From the NCBI GenBank assembly GCA_024734495.1, contig JALMQS010000030.1, positions 8,116,191-8,180,190 on the forward strand: a DNA stretch of 64,000 bases, given 5' to 3'. The position numbers and the translations under genes were made by a program. How positions within the stretch are numbered: position 1 is the first letter of the stretch; every line of letters begins with the position of its first letter. Below the pieces are notes generated by a model. The model saw only the letters and a program-made list of their open reading frames with translations. It made no database searches and was not told where the DNA came from. Below, piece after piece: positions 10,050-20,839 of the stretch. The stretch comes from Forficula auricularia (lineage: Eukaryota; Arthropoda; Insecta; Dermaptera; Forficulidae).

Positions 10050-11530
10050 CTACAGGGTGGGGCATAAAGATCTACTACATTTTGAAGTGGTATAAAAAAT
10101 GAAAAAATTTAGCTAGAAAAAATGAATATATATAGACAACCGGTGGGGGGAGGGGAGGGGGGGGGGATCAAAAATGAAAATTCTAGATCTTTGGACTAAA
10201 CTCAACCAAATTTTGTATACATATTCTGTGGGCCCCAAAAAGGCTAGAAATGCAAAAACTAACAACACGAAATGGGATGGAGGGAGGGTCAAAAATGAAA
10301 ATTCTAGCCCTTTTGACCAAACTCAGTCAAATTTTGTATACATATTCTGTGGACGCCCAGAAGGGTAGAAATACAAAAAACCGAGGGGTGAACCGCGACC
10401 TAATATGCTGTACACTTACTTCCACTTGTACTTCCAAATATTTCCAAGTACTTCCAAATATTTCCAAGCAATTCCAAATATTTCCAAGTACTTCCATATA
10501 TTAAACCGAGGGGTGAACCGCGACCTAATATGCTGTACACTTACTTCCACTTGTACTTCCAAATATTTCCAAGTACTTGCAAATATTTTCAAGTACTTCC
10601 AAATATTTCCAAGTACTTCCAAAATACTTCCAAAGAGGTGTACATCTACCTCCAATCGTGGATCACCCCTCGGCAAAAACTAAACAAATTTTGTATACAT
10701 ATTCTGTGGACGCCCAGAAGGGTAGAAATGCAAAAACCGAGGGGTGAACCGCGACCTAATATGCTGTACACTTACTTCCACTTGTACTTCCAAATATTTC
10801 AAGTACTTGCAAAATATTTTCAAGTACTTCCAAATATTTCCAAGTACTTCTAAAATACTTCCAAAGAGGTGTACATCTACCTCCAATCGTGGATCACCCC
10901 TCGGCAAAAACTAAACAAATTTTGTATACATATTCTGTGGACGCCCAGAAGGGTAGAAATGCAAAAACCGAGGGGTGAACCGCGACCTAATATGCTGTAC
11001 ACTTACTTCCACTTGTACTTCCAAATATTTCCAAGTACTTCCAAATATTTCCAAGCAATTCCAAATATTTCCAAGTACTTCCATATATTTCCAAGTACTT
11101 GCAAATATTTCCAAGTACTTCCAAATATTTCCAAGTACTTCTAAAATACTTCCAAAGAGGTGTACACCTACTTCCAATCGCGGATTACCCCTCGGCAAAA
11201 ACTAACTAAATTTTGTATACATAGTTTGGTCGAAAGGATTAAAATTTTTATTTTTGATCCTCCCCCCATTTTGGGTGGTTAGTTTTTGCATTTCTAATCT
11301 TCTGAGGTTCCACAGAATATGTATACAATATTTGGTTGAATCGGTCGAAAGGGCTAGAATTTTCATTTTTGACCCCCGGCCCCCTTTTTTGTCTGATAAT
11401 GTTTAAAACACATAAAAAAAAAATATGTTCCTTTCAAGAATATATTCAGTTTTTTTCTAGTAAAATTTTTTCATTTTTTTTATACCTCTTCAAAATGTGG
11501 TAGATCTTTATATGGACCACCCTGTGGATT
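10050..11530. mobile_element. Palindromic element M with amplified centre
   Basis: The termini CTACAGGGTGGGGCATAAAG (left) and the inverse ending CCACCCTGTGG (right) form long inverted repeats continuing through AGATCTAC(T/C)ACATTTTGAAG. The arms go on with G-like text (AAATTTTGTATACATA). The centre is occupied by tandem N elements (10377-11194). It is flanked at about 9952-9990 by another G terminal fragment. No transposase is present. Confidence 0.6.
10377..11194. repeat. Tandemly amplified N elements with minisatellite
   Basis: Three units begin CCGAGGGGTGAACCGCGACC and end in a diverged inverse (CGTGGATCACCCCTCGG), at about 10379-10673, 10736-10906 and 10969-11194. The first contains a further internal start (10506). 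Units are separated by a conserved 64-nt spacer derived from element M. Inside each unit a roughly 20-bp minisatellite of the form CCAAATATTTCCAAGTACTT repeats; it is built from two short palindromes (AAATATTT and AAGTACTT). Reading frames rich in YFQ/SKYF are artefacts of this repeat. Confidence 0.75.
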
Positions 11531-12399
11531 TTTTTATAAAAATGGTTTATGATATCCCAGTTAGATCAGTGAATTTTTAATCTTTCAAAATAGTATATTA
11601 ATAACATAAAATCTCATATATCATCAGCATCAGCTATTCATAATAAGTTTCGAAAAAAAATTAATAAACCTGAATTTGTTATTTTGTACGCATGAGGGGG
11701 CATTTTATGTGGGCTTTATTGGAAATGACAAGATTCTTTATCAGTCGATGATGTAATTAAAACACAATAAAATCTGGCCAGGAGTAAATGATGATGACCC
11801 AGAGGCGGCTTTGATTACAGTCAACAACAATAATAGGTCGTTAATCACACAACAACAACAACAACAACAACAACATAGCACTAGAACCAACCCTCTCTCT
11901 TTCACTGGCATTTTGAACAGAATATTAACTATGAAGCTTCGATGGATGACATGCACCAAGTGGAAAAGCATCATTAATCGAAATCTGCGACCCGAGGTGG
12001 GGGCCGGGGGGAGGGAGGGGATTTTACTCATTTTCAATTAAAGTACGTAAATTGAGAATTCAAGTGGAAAATATAACAAAAAGGTTTAAAATATAATTAG
12101 ACTTAGATAATACAATAAATTGACATTGTTTATTTGCATACAGTATTTCCATCACAAGCCAAGTGTAATTTAATAAGACAATTTAATTCATACACTAAAA
12201 GTCCCATAAGCAACGGTGTTTTTGTCACTATGACAGCGAAAAAGTTTACCCTAACTTTTCCAGCGACAAAACTGAACCTAGCTTTATTTTTTCAATTATG
12301 TTTTATTTATTAATTGGTTTTTTAATTTTAAAACCCACTAATAGGTTAAAGCAAATATTATTATATTATATTAAAATTAGAAATTTTTTGTTTGTTTTT
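11531..12399. other. Mostly unique DNA with a (CAA)n run
   Basis: A (CAA) microsatellite lies at about 11849-11874. Positions 11740-12040 are GC-richer and may be a single-copy island. A purine-rich G block (GGGGGCCGGGGGGAGGG) is at about 11998-12020. No gene is recognised. Confidence 0.4.
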
Positions 12400-12412
12400 A
12401 ATTAACAGGTGT

Positions 12413-12601
12413 GGGGGGTCAGATAGGCTAGGCGGTAGCGTGACAGCGAGCTAACCAAGAGGACCCGGGTTCGAATCCGACTCGAGGCATCCAGCTAAAA
12501 TCTGACCCCCGGGGTAGAGACAAATTTTAAAAAATATAGAACTAGTATCGTAATTAGGCTTATGGCTAGAAGGGCCGAAAAGCCAAAAAAAAAAAAAAAA
12601 A
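12413..12601 (+). mobile_element. tRNA-derived SINE, family S2
   Basis: The head is tRNA-like with a clear B box GGTTCGAATCC (about 12468-12478) and a plausible A-box region upstream. The body includes GACCCCCGGGGTAGAGACAA and GGCTTATGGCTAGAAGG, and it ends in a poly-A tail. A 13-bp TSD AATTAACAGGTGT flanks it (12400-12412 and 12602-12614), so this is a well-preserved insertion. A second, inverted copy lies at 50590-50780. An internal Pol III promoter is implied by the B box. Confidence 0.85.
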
Positions 12602-12614
12602 AATTAACAGGTGT

Positions 12615-12887
12615 CTAAATCATAACAAAACAGGTGTGTTTACAAATAAAGTGGTTCAAGTGGCTTTTTTTATATAGCTTGGAAACAAATCTTATTTAAT
12701 TTTATGTTTTTATTTCAGATCCTATACGATTATTTTTTTTATTTTTATTTTCCTATTTATTTTTTTATCAAGTTGTTTATAAGAATTGTATTTTTAACAA
12801 TTGTACTTTTCCTCTAAATTAAATAAACTAATTTATGTCTTAATTTTGTTAATTTTGTGATTTACGTATTGATTCATTAAATTGTCT
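12615..12887. other. AT-rich DNA, nothing recognised
   Basis: Low-complexity T-rich sequence without gene or repeat signatures. Confidence 0.4.
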
Positions 12888-13112
12888 TACCGAATTACAC
12901 TCAAGCTTTTTTTTGGGTCGAAGTAAACTTGATATTTTATAATTCGAGTTTTGTTGCCTTTGGGCAATTTAACTCAAAAAACTACCAGAAAAATTACTCG
13001 TCCTACGGACTCGTAATTTTTTCACAGGTAGTTTTTTTCGTTTAGTTGCCAGGCAACAAAATTCTCATTAAAATGTCAAGTTTACTTCGGCAAAAAAAAG
13101 CTCTCGTGTAAT
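12888..13112. repeat. Fold-back MITE
   Basis: The two arms of about 105 nt are inverted. The outer parts are AATTACACTCAAGC / GCTCTCGTGTAATT, with GAAGTAAACTTGA / TCAAGTTTACTTC within. The inner loop is bounded by ATTACTCGTCC and GGACTCGTAAT. No ribozyme core is seen. Superfamily unknown. Confidence 0.65.
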
Positions 13113-13344
13113 TATAAGTGACAAAAATTTTGCTTACATGTTATGAAATGATGAATTCCTAATAGGGTGGGTCGAAAAAATTGAATTTTTTTGTCGAAAA
13201 CATTTTAGTATGTAAAAGTTATCTATTTTATAGTAATAAGAAGAAAAACGACATAAAATCTAATTTTCCTAAGATGTTGCGCGAACGATCAGAATTTAAT
13301 TTATTTAGGCAATTTAAACAATAAAACAAGAATAAATAAGCTTA

Positions 13345-14270
13345 CGTGTTCTGATGTGGCCATCCACTTGACTTTACCATACAACCTGGCCCTCACTGAT
13401 ATTTAATATTTAATAAAAATATTTATAATCATGTAGGGGAGGGGGTAGTTTTTGCATTTTTAGACTTCTGGGGTATCAAAATTTGGTTGAGTTTGGTACA
13501 AGAGCTTAGATTTTCATTTTTTGACCCCCCCCCCCCTCAGACACACATTTTGCATTTTAGACTTCTGGGGGTCCACTGATTATTTATACAAAATTTGATT
13601 GAGTTTGGTAAATGGCTAAGATTTTCATTTTTGACCCCCCACTTTGGACGGTTACTTTTTGCATTTCTAGACTTCTGAGAGTCCACTGATTATGTATACA
13701 AAATTTGGTTCGGTTTGCTCAAAAGGCATAGATTTTGATTTTTTGACCCTACAGGCCCCCGCCCCCATTCTGGGCGTTTAATTTTGCATTTTTAAACTTC
13801 TGAGGTCCCACTGATTATGTATACAAAATTTGGTTGAGTTTGCTCAAACGGCCTAGATTTTTAATTTTTAACCACCCTCCCCTTCCACTCCCTTTAATTT
13901 TGAGTCGATATGCACCAAAATCTAATCAGCTCTTAATCTCAATGGACCAAAACTACGTGTGAAATTTGGTTTCGATATTCACACTAGTTTTTGAGCTAGC
14001 TCGTCCACAAAAATTTGGTAACGCACAGACTAACGGACAACCGGACAAACAGACTAACAGACATTTTGACAAAACAATTATTATCTCAAAAAATATAATT
14101 TTAATTAAAGGCCATGGTTTTGCTCAATTTTTTTAATAAAAATAGTTTCAGCCGTTTTTGAGATATTTCGAAAAAAAGAAGAAGATCGGTGGGGTGGAGA
14201 GTGATCGAAGGTGGATGATGAGAAGAGAACCGCCGAAGGCGAAGCATTGCAGCTGATTATTTAATAAACA
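13345..14270 (+). mobile_element. Family G element, copy 1
   Basis: It begins GTGTTCTGATGTGGCCATCC followed by ACTTGACTTTACCATACA, contains repeated blocks of TTTTTGCATTTCTAGACTTC / GATTATGTATACAAAATTTGG, then the conserved text ATGCACCAAAATCTAATCAG and a GACTAACGGACAACCGGACA stretch. The usual end (hairpin with GTATGGTAAAGT) is replaced by unrelated sequence after about 14165. No coding capacity. Other copies are at 22541, 43123 and 60745 (partial). Confidence 0.6.
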
Positions 14271-14818
14271 TATCCCAGTAAAAAAATTAAAAATAATTTT
14301 TAATTAAATTAAATTGTAATTTTTTAACCGACTTCAAAAAAGGAGGAGGTTCTGAATTCGACTGATTTTTTTTCTAACTATGTTACCTAATTTCTTCCCC
14401 AATTGTTAACTGATTTTGATGATTTTTTTGCATTGGGTTCAGTATAGTTTCCAATTAAATTTCCCATATAAATATCATTGGTATTGGACTTTTTTTGTTA
14501 TGTTCACGCATAACTTCTTTGTTTATGAACCGATTTTAATGATTCTTTCTGCGCTCCAATGTAAACAAGATATTTAACTATTTATTTATTCATTTATTTT
14601 TCTAAATGTTCAGGGAAAACTTTTTGCCACGTAGACCGATTTCGATGATTCATTTTTTATTGGGAAGGGGGTACCTTATGGGTGGTTCCATATTAATTTG
14701 GCCAAGTTCTGATAATAAGATCTATTACAAAATAACGGAAATATCCAATTCTTATGAGCAAATAATCGAAATTATAATAAATAATATCTTTTATAAAAAA
14801 AAACAATCTTAAATAAAA

Positions 14819-15118
14819 TAAAAAATTAATAGGTTTTTTGGACAATTTTATATTTTATTAACGTATTTTATTAATTTTTGGACAATGTTTGAATATTGAA
14901 TATATGTGTTGGCTAATATTATAGTACACTGATTGTTTTCTCGATGGTCTCACTATTTTATAGACGTTTAATGTGTTAACTGATTGAGCACTTGATAAAG
15001 TCCGGAAACGTACGAAACGTTGTGCAAAAATTAATAAAATACGTTAATAAAATATAAAATTGTCCAAAAAACCTATTAATTTTTTATTTAAATAAAAAAT
15101 GGACATGAAACAACTGAA
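14819..15118 (+). mobile_element. Family C element (copy 2), 300 bp
   Basis: The arms are inverted over about 60 nt (AATTAATAGGTTTTTTGGAC at the left and the complement at the right). An 11-bp TSD CTTAAATAAAA is at 14808-14818 and 15119-15129. The right extension ends with TGGACATGAAACAACTGAA, like copy 1. The length equals that of copy 1 (300 bp), which supports the chosen boundaries. The hammerhead-like core is at 14988-15025. Confidence 0.75.
14988..15025 (+). ncRNA. Hammerhead-like motif, family C, variant core
   Basis: GCAC (helix I), UUGAUAA (14992-14998), extra A, helix II GUCCG/CGUAC (one C-U mismatch) with a GAAA tetraloop, GAAAC (15014-15018), GUU, then GUGC. GCAC and GUGC form a perfect 4-bp helix I. 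U3 and A8 replace C3 and G8, as in copy 1 and in family B. Confidence 0.6.
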
Positions 15119-15398
15119 CTTAAATAAAAATATTCATTTAAAACCCGCTAACGTTTCGAGAGAATTTCTCATTTATTAATTGAATTTTATCTGATTCATT
15201 CGGCTGACGATTTCTCTTACGAGAAGCATGCAAAATATTATTAAGACACTATTATTAACATTACTAAAAAGAGAAAAATAAAAATAATTTTTAGAAACAA
15301 ATAAAAAAAACCGACTTCAAAAAAATTAAATTCTACAATAAATAAAATAATAAGAACTCAAAAATCAAATAAAATGGACTAAAAAGTATAAAATAATT

Positions 15399-15579
15399 CA
15401 CAAAGAGAAACAAAGAGGTTGTCCTCTGCTTGATGCAAATAAACATACACACATATATATCAAGATGATATATCTGTATATATATTATTTATTTGCATCA
15501 AGCGAGAGGACAACCTCTTTGTTTCTCTTTGTGAATCAACAACTCTGCTACTCTCGGCAAAACAAAAACTTTTCAATTA
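15399..15579. mobile_element. Mini-palindrome with family A-type tail
   Basis: Near-perfect arms (CACAAAGAGAAACAAAGAGG and its complement; about 60 nt) are followed on the right only by an extension containing CTCTGCTACTCTCGGCAAAA. That extension also ends the PLE copy at 44667-45907. A 12-bp TSD TATAAAATAATT is at 15387-15398 and 15580-15591. No ribozyme remains. Inference: an extreme truncation in which only the post-ribozyme ends were copied. Confidence 0.7.
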
Positions 15580-16029
15580 TATAAAATAATTATCTAATTT
15601 AGTTACAACTAAACGATGAAATTATTACATGAAATCACTTTTTGAAGTCGGTGCCAAACAAACTATATAAGCGAGCTTACGGGATGTTGTCTTCATTACA
15701 TGCCAATCGTACTAAGTAAGATCCATCGAGTGCGATTCATAAAATGTATGTTTGGCACCGACTTCAAAAAGTGATTTCATGTTAATATTTCGTCGTTTAG
15801 TTGTAACTAAATTAGATAATTATTTTATACCCTTTAGTGCAATTTATTTTATTTTTGAGTTCTTATTATTTTATTTGTTGAATTTAATTTTTTTCAAATC
15901 GGGTTTTATTTTTTTCTAAAAATTATTTGGTATAATGTTTCATATACCATATTAACTATTACGAATTCAGCTGCACGTGTATGGATGAAAAACTGTTATC
16001 CAAATTGACCTTATTGTTAGTTGAGCCTG

Positions 16030-16240
16030 AATATTGAGATAGATAGAATGGATTGTTCTAGTGATGTGTTAAGCCAATGGTCCGTAAGCCAGTGGCTCGG
16101 GTTCGATTTCCTGTTCACTCCGATTTGCTAATCTATAATATATTATTATAGACGTAATCACTTAGAAATGCAAACAAGGTAGAGGCTTCACCGCGAGATG
16201 GCTTATTCAAGCTTCCGTGCCTATTATTTTATTGAATTGG
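16030..16240 (+). repeat. Possible tRNA-derived SINE remnant
   Basis: A B-box-like GGGTTCGATTTCC is at about 16098-16110, preceded by a weak tRNA-like stretch. The body is non-repetitive within the window and there is no clear TSD. It could be an old SINE or chance similarity. Confidence 0.3.
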
Positions 16241-17139
16241 AATTCGGTCTGAATCAAAATTGAAGGAAAAAGAGATTACATTTTTAAGACTCGTTATGGT
16301 TATGGTGACTATACCTCCTTTATTTAAGACGACAGTCCTTTATTTCACTGATCTGTCCACTAACTTTATTTATTTTTATTCAGGATAAGTACTAATTTGA
16401 TTCTTATCTTATATATATTAAACGAGCAATGTTTATATATTTATATATCCGGACGGGTTCTCGAAAACGGCTCTAACGATTTGGATGAAATTCACGGGTT
16501 AGGAGGGTTTTGTGTTGGACATTCGATCTGTCACGGTCTCATCTTCGGCTAAGTTGTTTTTGATGGGCTTTTTGTTAATTGAAATAATTATTCACAGGTG
16601 GTTGTCTCGATAAAAATGTATAATTACATTTTTATTCAATTTCCTTTTAATAATTAATTGGTTTTTTTTAATTTTATATCCCACAATAAGATCATTATAA
16701 TTATTATTGTATATTAAAAGTTGGGAAATTTAATTGATTGAGATATCAAAACCAATCGACTTGATTGGGGAATAATGGAATTGAAATAATTATCGGAAAA
16801 GAGGTTTTTTTATCTAATTAGATTTTTCCCTCTTATTAAAAATAAGGACTAAAGATGAATAAGGACACTCGATGGTGGAGAAGTAATCTCCGGAATCGAA
16901 GCAAAAATACAATGTATACATTAATTAATGTAAAATAATTGGTTTAATAAAATTAAAAAAAAAAAAAAATTTAATTGATTAAAAATCGAGTTTTAAATTC
17001 CACAAATATTAATTTGACAATTTAATTGATGAACTCAAAAATTGTTATTTAATTAAAAAAAAAATTATACCCTATTTATTTATAAACCTATAATATATAC
17101 ACCTAATCTGTGGGCCACTGAAGGCTAGAAATCCAAAAA

Positions 17140-17243
17140 CTGGGTGAGTGGGCGGGGTGGGGGTAGTGGGGGTGCAGGAGGTGGGTTGCAGTGGTGGTGG
17201 GGTCCGGGGGGCGAGGGGGGTTTCGGGGGGGGGGGGGTGTATG
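17140..17243 (+). repeat. G-rich tract in P left arm
   Basis: More than ten runs of three or more G occur within about 100 nt, including a G-run of about 14 at the end. The complementary C-rich tract is in the right arm (18590-18720). G-quadruplex formation is likely by composition. The proline-rich reading frame on the other strand is an artefact of this tract. Confidence 0.7.
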
Positions 17244-17400
17244 TGGGAGTGTTTTTATTCTTTGCTTCAATTTAACGACGTATAACAAAATTTATTAGCC
17301 AAATAGAGCGAAATTCATAAATTTTCAAATGAGATGGCCACCTCAAAAGAGTTGTCCGATCGATCTCAAATTTTGTATGAATTATTATCTTACTCAACCC

Positions 17401-17575
17401 AGGCGCGGATCCAGACCTCTGTTTTGGGGGGGGGGCGGGTCAGAGACGCCGCCCCCCACATAGAACTTTATTTTCTTCAATTTTAAAAATTTAATGTTAT
17501 AAAAAAATTAAATAAACATATAAAAAATGTTGATCTCCAATGCTTCCCCCTGGATCCGCGCATGACTCAACCTTA
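17401..17575. repeat. Small TIR element K
   Basis: The terminal inverted repeats GGCGCGGATCCAGA and CTGGATCCGCGC bound 170 nt of otherwise AT-rich DNA with G/C runs just inside. A partial second copy (TGCGCGGATCC, then the same AGCATTGGAGATCAACATTT block inverted) starts at 60647. This is a MITE of unknown superfamily. Confidence 0.6.
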
Positions 17576-17634
17576 TAATTTGAGAGGGTGGCCCAAAAAA
17601 ATTTCATGGTCGTAAAATAAGGACCACCTTAATG

Positions 17635-17795
17635 CTCATATTTGAGAACAATCGCATAATAAGCCAATCGAAACGTCGTAGTTTATTGTATTATTTATTC
17701 GTGTTCAATAATTAATTATGGGTGTTTTAATAAAATTTCAACTCTTAATAAAATTACTCACAAAAATCAAAGCTTTAACAACCTCATTTCTATCG
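17635..17795 (+). mobile_element. Family B partial copy, degenerate
   Basis: It runs from TGCTCATATTTGAGAACAAT through GAAACGTCGTAG to the AAAGCTTTAACAACCTCATT end. Helix II of the ribozyme-like block is broken by substitutions, so this copy is unlikely to fold. Confidence 0.55.
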
Positions 17796-18016
17796 ATTAG
17801 ATATTAATTTCATTTCATTTTTTTCACACACCCTATAAAAAATAGATAAATAAAATTATAATGTAAAACCTATGAATACAAGTTCAATATATTAGTCATG
17901 AAGCTGTTGAAGATTTTATTTTTGTGATGAATTTGATTAAAATTTGAATTTTTATTTAAATTACACTTAATGAATTATAATAATTTAATGAACCCGAACA
18001 AATAAAAAAATATAAT

Positions 18017-18060
18017 TAAGACGTTTCGATCGACTTATTCTGCCATCGTTCTCAAGTATA
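18017..18060 (-). ncRNA. Hammerhead-like motif, family B
   Basis: Minus strand: UAC, UUGAGAA, extra C, helix II GAUgG/CGAUC with one mismatch, GAAAC, GUC. The U3/A8 core is conserved. The plus-strand partner (18076-18121) has UUGAGAG, with A9 changed, and is probably dead. Confidence 0.4.
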
Positions 18061-18250
18061 ATCTGAGTGGGTGCTCATAACTTGAGAGCGATCGCAAAAT
18101 AAGTAGATCGAAACGTCGTAGTTATATTGTATTGATAGAGTTTTTCTTTAGAAGACGGACTGGTATAAATATGCAATTGGATGTTGATGAAAGCAGTCCA
18201 CGGTGGTTGTAAAAAATAAGACTATAGAAGTTTTATTATTTTACATTTAT

Positions 18251-18302
18251 TTGTTAAACCGACGTTTCGGAGATTTATTCTCTCCTTCTTCAGGGTAACA
18301 AA
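18251..18302 (-). ncRNA. Hammerhead-like ribozyme, family D, left arm
   Basis: Minus strand: UUGUUACC, CUGAAGA, extra A, helix II GGAGA/UCUCC with a 7-nt loop, GAAAC, GUC, GGUUUAACAA. Helix I pairs 8-9 bp with a bulged UU. AC and GU are adjacent with no helix III loop, so helix III could form only between two molecules (ACGU is self-complementary). Confidence 0.7.
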
Positions 18303-18353
18303 AAGTCAATGAAAGTAGTTCAAATTTGAAACTTTGAACTACTTTCATTGACT

Positions 18354-18406
18354 TTTTGTTACCTGAAGAAGGAGAGAATAAATCTCCGAAACGTCGGTTT
18401 AACAAA
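18354..18406 (+). ncRNA. Hammerhead-like ribozyme, family D, right arm
   Basis: It has the same organisation as the left-arm copy: CUGAAGA at 18363-18369, GAAAC at 18388-18392, GUC at 18393-18395. One C of helix I is missing compared with the other D copies (GUUAC instead of GUUACC), shortening helix I by one pair. Confidence 0.65.
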
Positions 18407-19212
18407 TAAATGTAAAATAATAAAACTTCTATAGTCTTATTTTTTACAACCACCGTGGACTGCTTTCATCAACATCCAATTGTTATATTGTATTATTTGT
18501 TCGGGTTCAATAAATAATTACAAGTACCTGGCCACCAAGCGATGCTCGGTAACTTTTTGCTTCAGTTAATAGCTATATATTAATCCCCGAAACCCCCTCG
18601 CCCCCCGGACCCCCACCACTTCATCCCCCCCACCCAAAACCCCGTGCCTCCCTCGTCGGATCCCCACCATTGCAACATAGCTCCTGCACCCCCACATCTA
18701 CCTCCACCCCCGCCCACGCACCCAGTTTTTGCATTTCTAGCCTTCAGTCCCCCACAGATTATGTGTATATAGGTATATAAATAAATACGGTATAATTATT
18801 TTTTTTAATTAAATAACAATTTTTGAGTTCATCAATTAAATTGTCAAATTAATATTTGTGGGATTTAAAACTCGATTTTTAAATCAATTAAATTTCCAAA
18901 CTTTTAATATAAAATAATAATTATAATGATCTTAGTGTGGGATATAAAATTAAAAAACCAATTATTTATTAAAAGGAAAGTGAATAAAAATCTAATTATA
19001 CGTTTTTATCGAGACAACCACCTGTGAATAATTATTTCAATTAACAAAAAACCCATCAAAAACAACTTAGCCGAAGATGAGACCGTGACAGATCGAATGT
19101 CCAACACAAAACCCTCCTAACCCGTGAATTTCATCCAAATCGTTAGTGCTGTTTTCGAGAACCCGACCGGATATATATATATAATTTTTGCTCGTTTAAT
19201 ATAATAAGATTA

Positions 19213-19720
19213 ATTATTATCTGCGATTTAAATAAAAATTCAAATTTTAAGTTCAATATATAATTATTTCTTTAAATACGATCATATTTTTAGTTGGGTA
19301 GATTCAAACACGCCGTCGGGATTCAAGTGTGGATATATGAGCATATTTATTTAAATCCAATATGAACTATAAATAAATCTCTACTATGAACCCCACAAGT
19401 TTCCTGTATCCAATTACAACTCCAATCTCATATGCAAGCTGGTTTAATTAAGCGATTTACCTTTTATTGACTAAACAATAGAGGGACCAGGGGTTAGCGC
19501 AGGTGGATTTCAAATTCGAAAGGGAGATAGGTAGTTCAGATTATAACGACCTCTGGATCACAAATAGGGGTAGGTCTTTTCATGCTTTTGTCCTATAGTC
19601 AAATATTTAAATATCAATCATGAATAAGCGGCTTTCCAAAGCATATATGCATTTATAATACGTAAACCAAGGGCCTTCCGATATGTTAAAAAAAATATTC
19701 AACCCTGATTTTAAGATTCC
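19213..19720. other. Nothing recognised
   Basis: AT-rich, no repeat copies found in the window, no ORF with recognisable features. Confidence 0.4.
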
Positions 19721-19721
19721 G

Positions 19722-20838
19722 TTTAAAAAATAAACTGCAACGGATCGTTGCTAAACTTTATCCAATGTATTACTATCTTATTCTAGAGTAAAGTACTTTA
19801 AAATATACTTTTATTAAAAACTTTATTTAACCTTTTTTGTTGTCCCCAAAATACTTAATTAGGATATTAAATTTCATCAAACTTGGTTAATTCATTTTCA
19901 AGATATTTAGAAAAAACTAAAAAAGTACTGAAATAAAGTACTAATGTTTGTGGGCCGATATGCACCAAAAACTAATCAGCGCTTCATTTTGTTAAACTAA
20001 TCGTAGGTTTTCAATTTCATTTCAATCGGTGCAAAGGTGTGGAAAAAATCGTGGACGAAAAAAACGATAACATACATCCATCCCCACTGCACTTCCAAAA
20101 AAAATGGCACTTTTTGGCCCCTCGACGAGATCCCTGGTAATTTTTGGCAAAATCGTCACGTGCTAAAATTCAACCTAATTGAATACTACAATTTGTGACA
20201 TTAATTGAGTCCATGGGTTCCGTAGTCTTTATCTGAGGACCCTTTGAAGTCCCGCTTGGCGCGAGAGCGATTACAATATTTCATTATTGGACTTGAACTT
20301 CTGTAATGGTTTTCTATCTTGTTCTCAGCAACCTATTCTGCAACCGTCTATCTCTGACTAGTAGCATCATACTGGACTTTCTCGTTCTGATTCCTGTTTT
20401 AACAACTGAATAAGTGTCTGGCAAATTAATTTTAGGTTTTTTCACACTTAAATAACATAATATTAAAATTACAGACGTACTAAAATACTTAAAATTTTTA
20501 ATTTTTAATCAATAAAAAATCGCGTCTGGGACATTATTAGCAACGATAAAAACGTCTGGCAATAAGAGATGGATGTTTGTTAAACCTATCTAAAGATAAA
20601 ATATTAAAAATTAGCCTTCTTAAAATTCTTTCAAAAGTTAGTATTATTACCTGTACAAATTGGATGCGCAGAAGTAAACGCAACCACTACCGCCAGCCAG
20701 ATGGCCCAGACCCTAACCGAAAGAGCAAAAGAAACGACATATCAAAAAATCAGCTGACCTAAAATTCTTGTTTTCCCGACGTTGCTAGCTCCCGGACTAA
20801 TACTTTACCCATGCTTTGCATTGGATAAAGTAATAAAA
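19722..20838 (+). mobile_element. Family F element, copy 2, interrupted
   Basis: The start AAACTGCAACGGATCGTTGC and the internal blocks match the copy at 56862-57909 with an internal deletion (positions after TTATCCAA jump to the GAGTAAAGTAC block). The end, with the hairpin CCATGC TTT GCATTGG and GATAAAGTA, lies at 20798-20838. Between 20281 and 20790 is unrelated sequence of unknown origin. The element has no ORF. Confidence 0.6.
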
Positions 20839-20839
20839 T

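Larger units (their letters stand above)
14315..15925 (+). mobile_element. Fold-back element J, copy 2, with two nested insertions
   Basis: It starts AACCGACTTCAAAAAAGGAG and ends near the ATTTAATTTTTTTCAAATCG-type terminus. The inner palindrome (15590-15840) has the AAACGACGAAAT and TTTTTGAAGTCGGTGCCAAA blocks in both arms. A family C element (14819-15118) and a 181-bp A-type palindrome (15399-15579) are inserted in it, each with its own TSD. Confidence 0.65.
18134..18481. mobile_element. Family D element (copy 1), 348 bp
   Basis: The arms (about 18174-18318 and 18337-18481) are inverted nearly perfectly around 'aaatttgaaac' and end at CATCCAATT. A one-sided left extension of about 40 nt (GATAGAGTTTTTCTTTAGAA onward) has no partner on the right. 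A 13-bp TSD GTTATATTGTATT is at 18121-18133 and 18482-18494. Each arm holds a complete hammerhead-like motif. No ORF of substance. Confidence 0.8.
17892..18540. mobile_element. Family B palindrome interrupted by D
   Basis: The left arm (17892-18060) is on the minus strand and the right arm (18061-18133 plus 18495-18535) on the plus strand. The two ribozyme-like blocks sit back to back around 18060. The D element 18134-18481 is inserted in the right arm with a 13-bp TSD taken from family B sequence, so D is younger than this B copy. Confidence 0.65.
16402..19212. mobile_element. Long inverted repeat element P
   Basis: The left arm (16402-17241, with an unrelated insert about 16735-16975) is inverted relative to the right arm (about 18590-19212). 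The outer ends read TTAAACGAGCAA (left) and its complement at the right. Both arms contain GGTTCTCGAAAACGGC / GCCGAAGATGAGACC blocks, a G-like segment and a strongly G-rich (left) or C-rich (right) tract. The region between the arms was later filled by K, B and D copies. No transposase is visible, so it is a non-autonomous DNA element or fold-back. Confidence 0.6.

Noticed and set aside
10174..11205. A family of YFQ/SKYF-rich proteins on both strands
   Set aside because: The frames are the translation of the minisatellite in element N and exist on both strands.
17103..17288. Proline-rich small protein
   Set aside because: It is the translation of the C-rich strand of a G tract within an inverted repeat.
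20225..20250. Hammerhead core in family F (CTGAGGA next to a GAAG)
   Set aside because: No helix II hairpin, no GAAA box and no helix I partner could be drawn.
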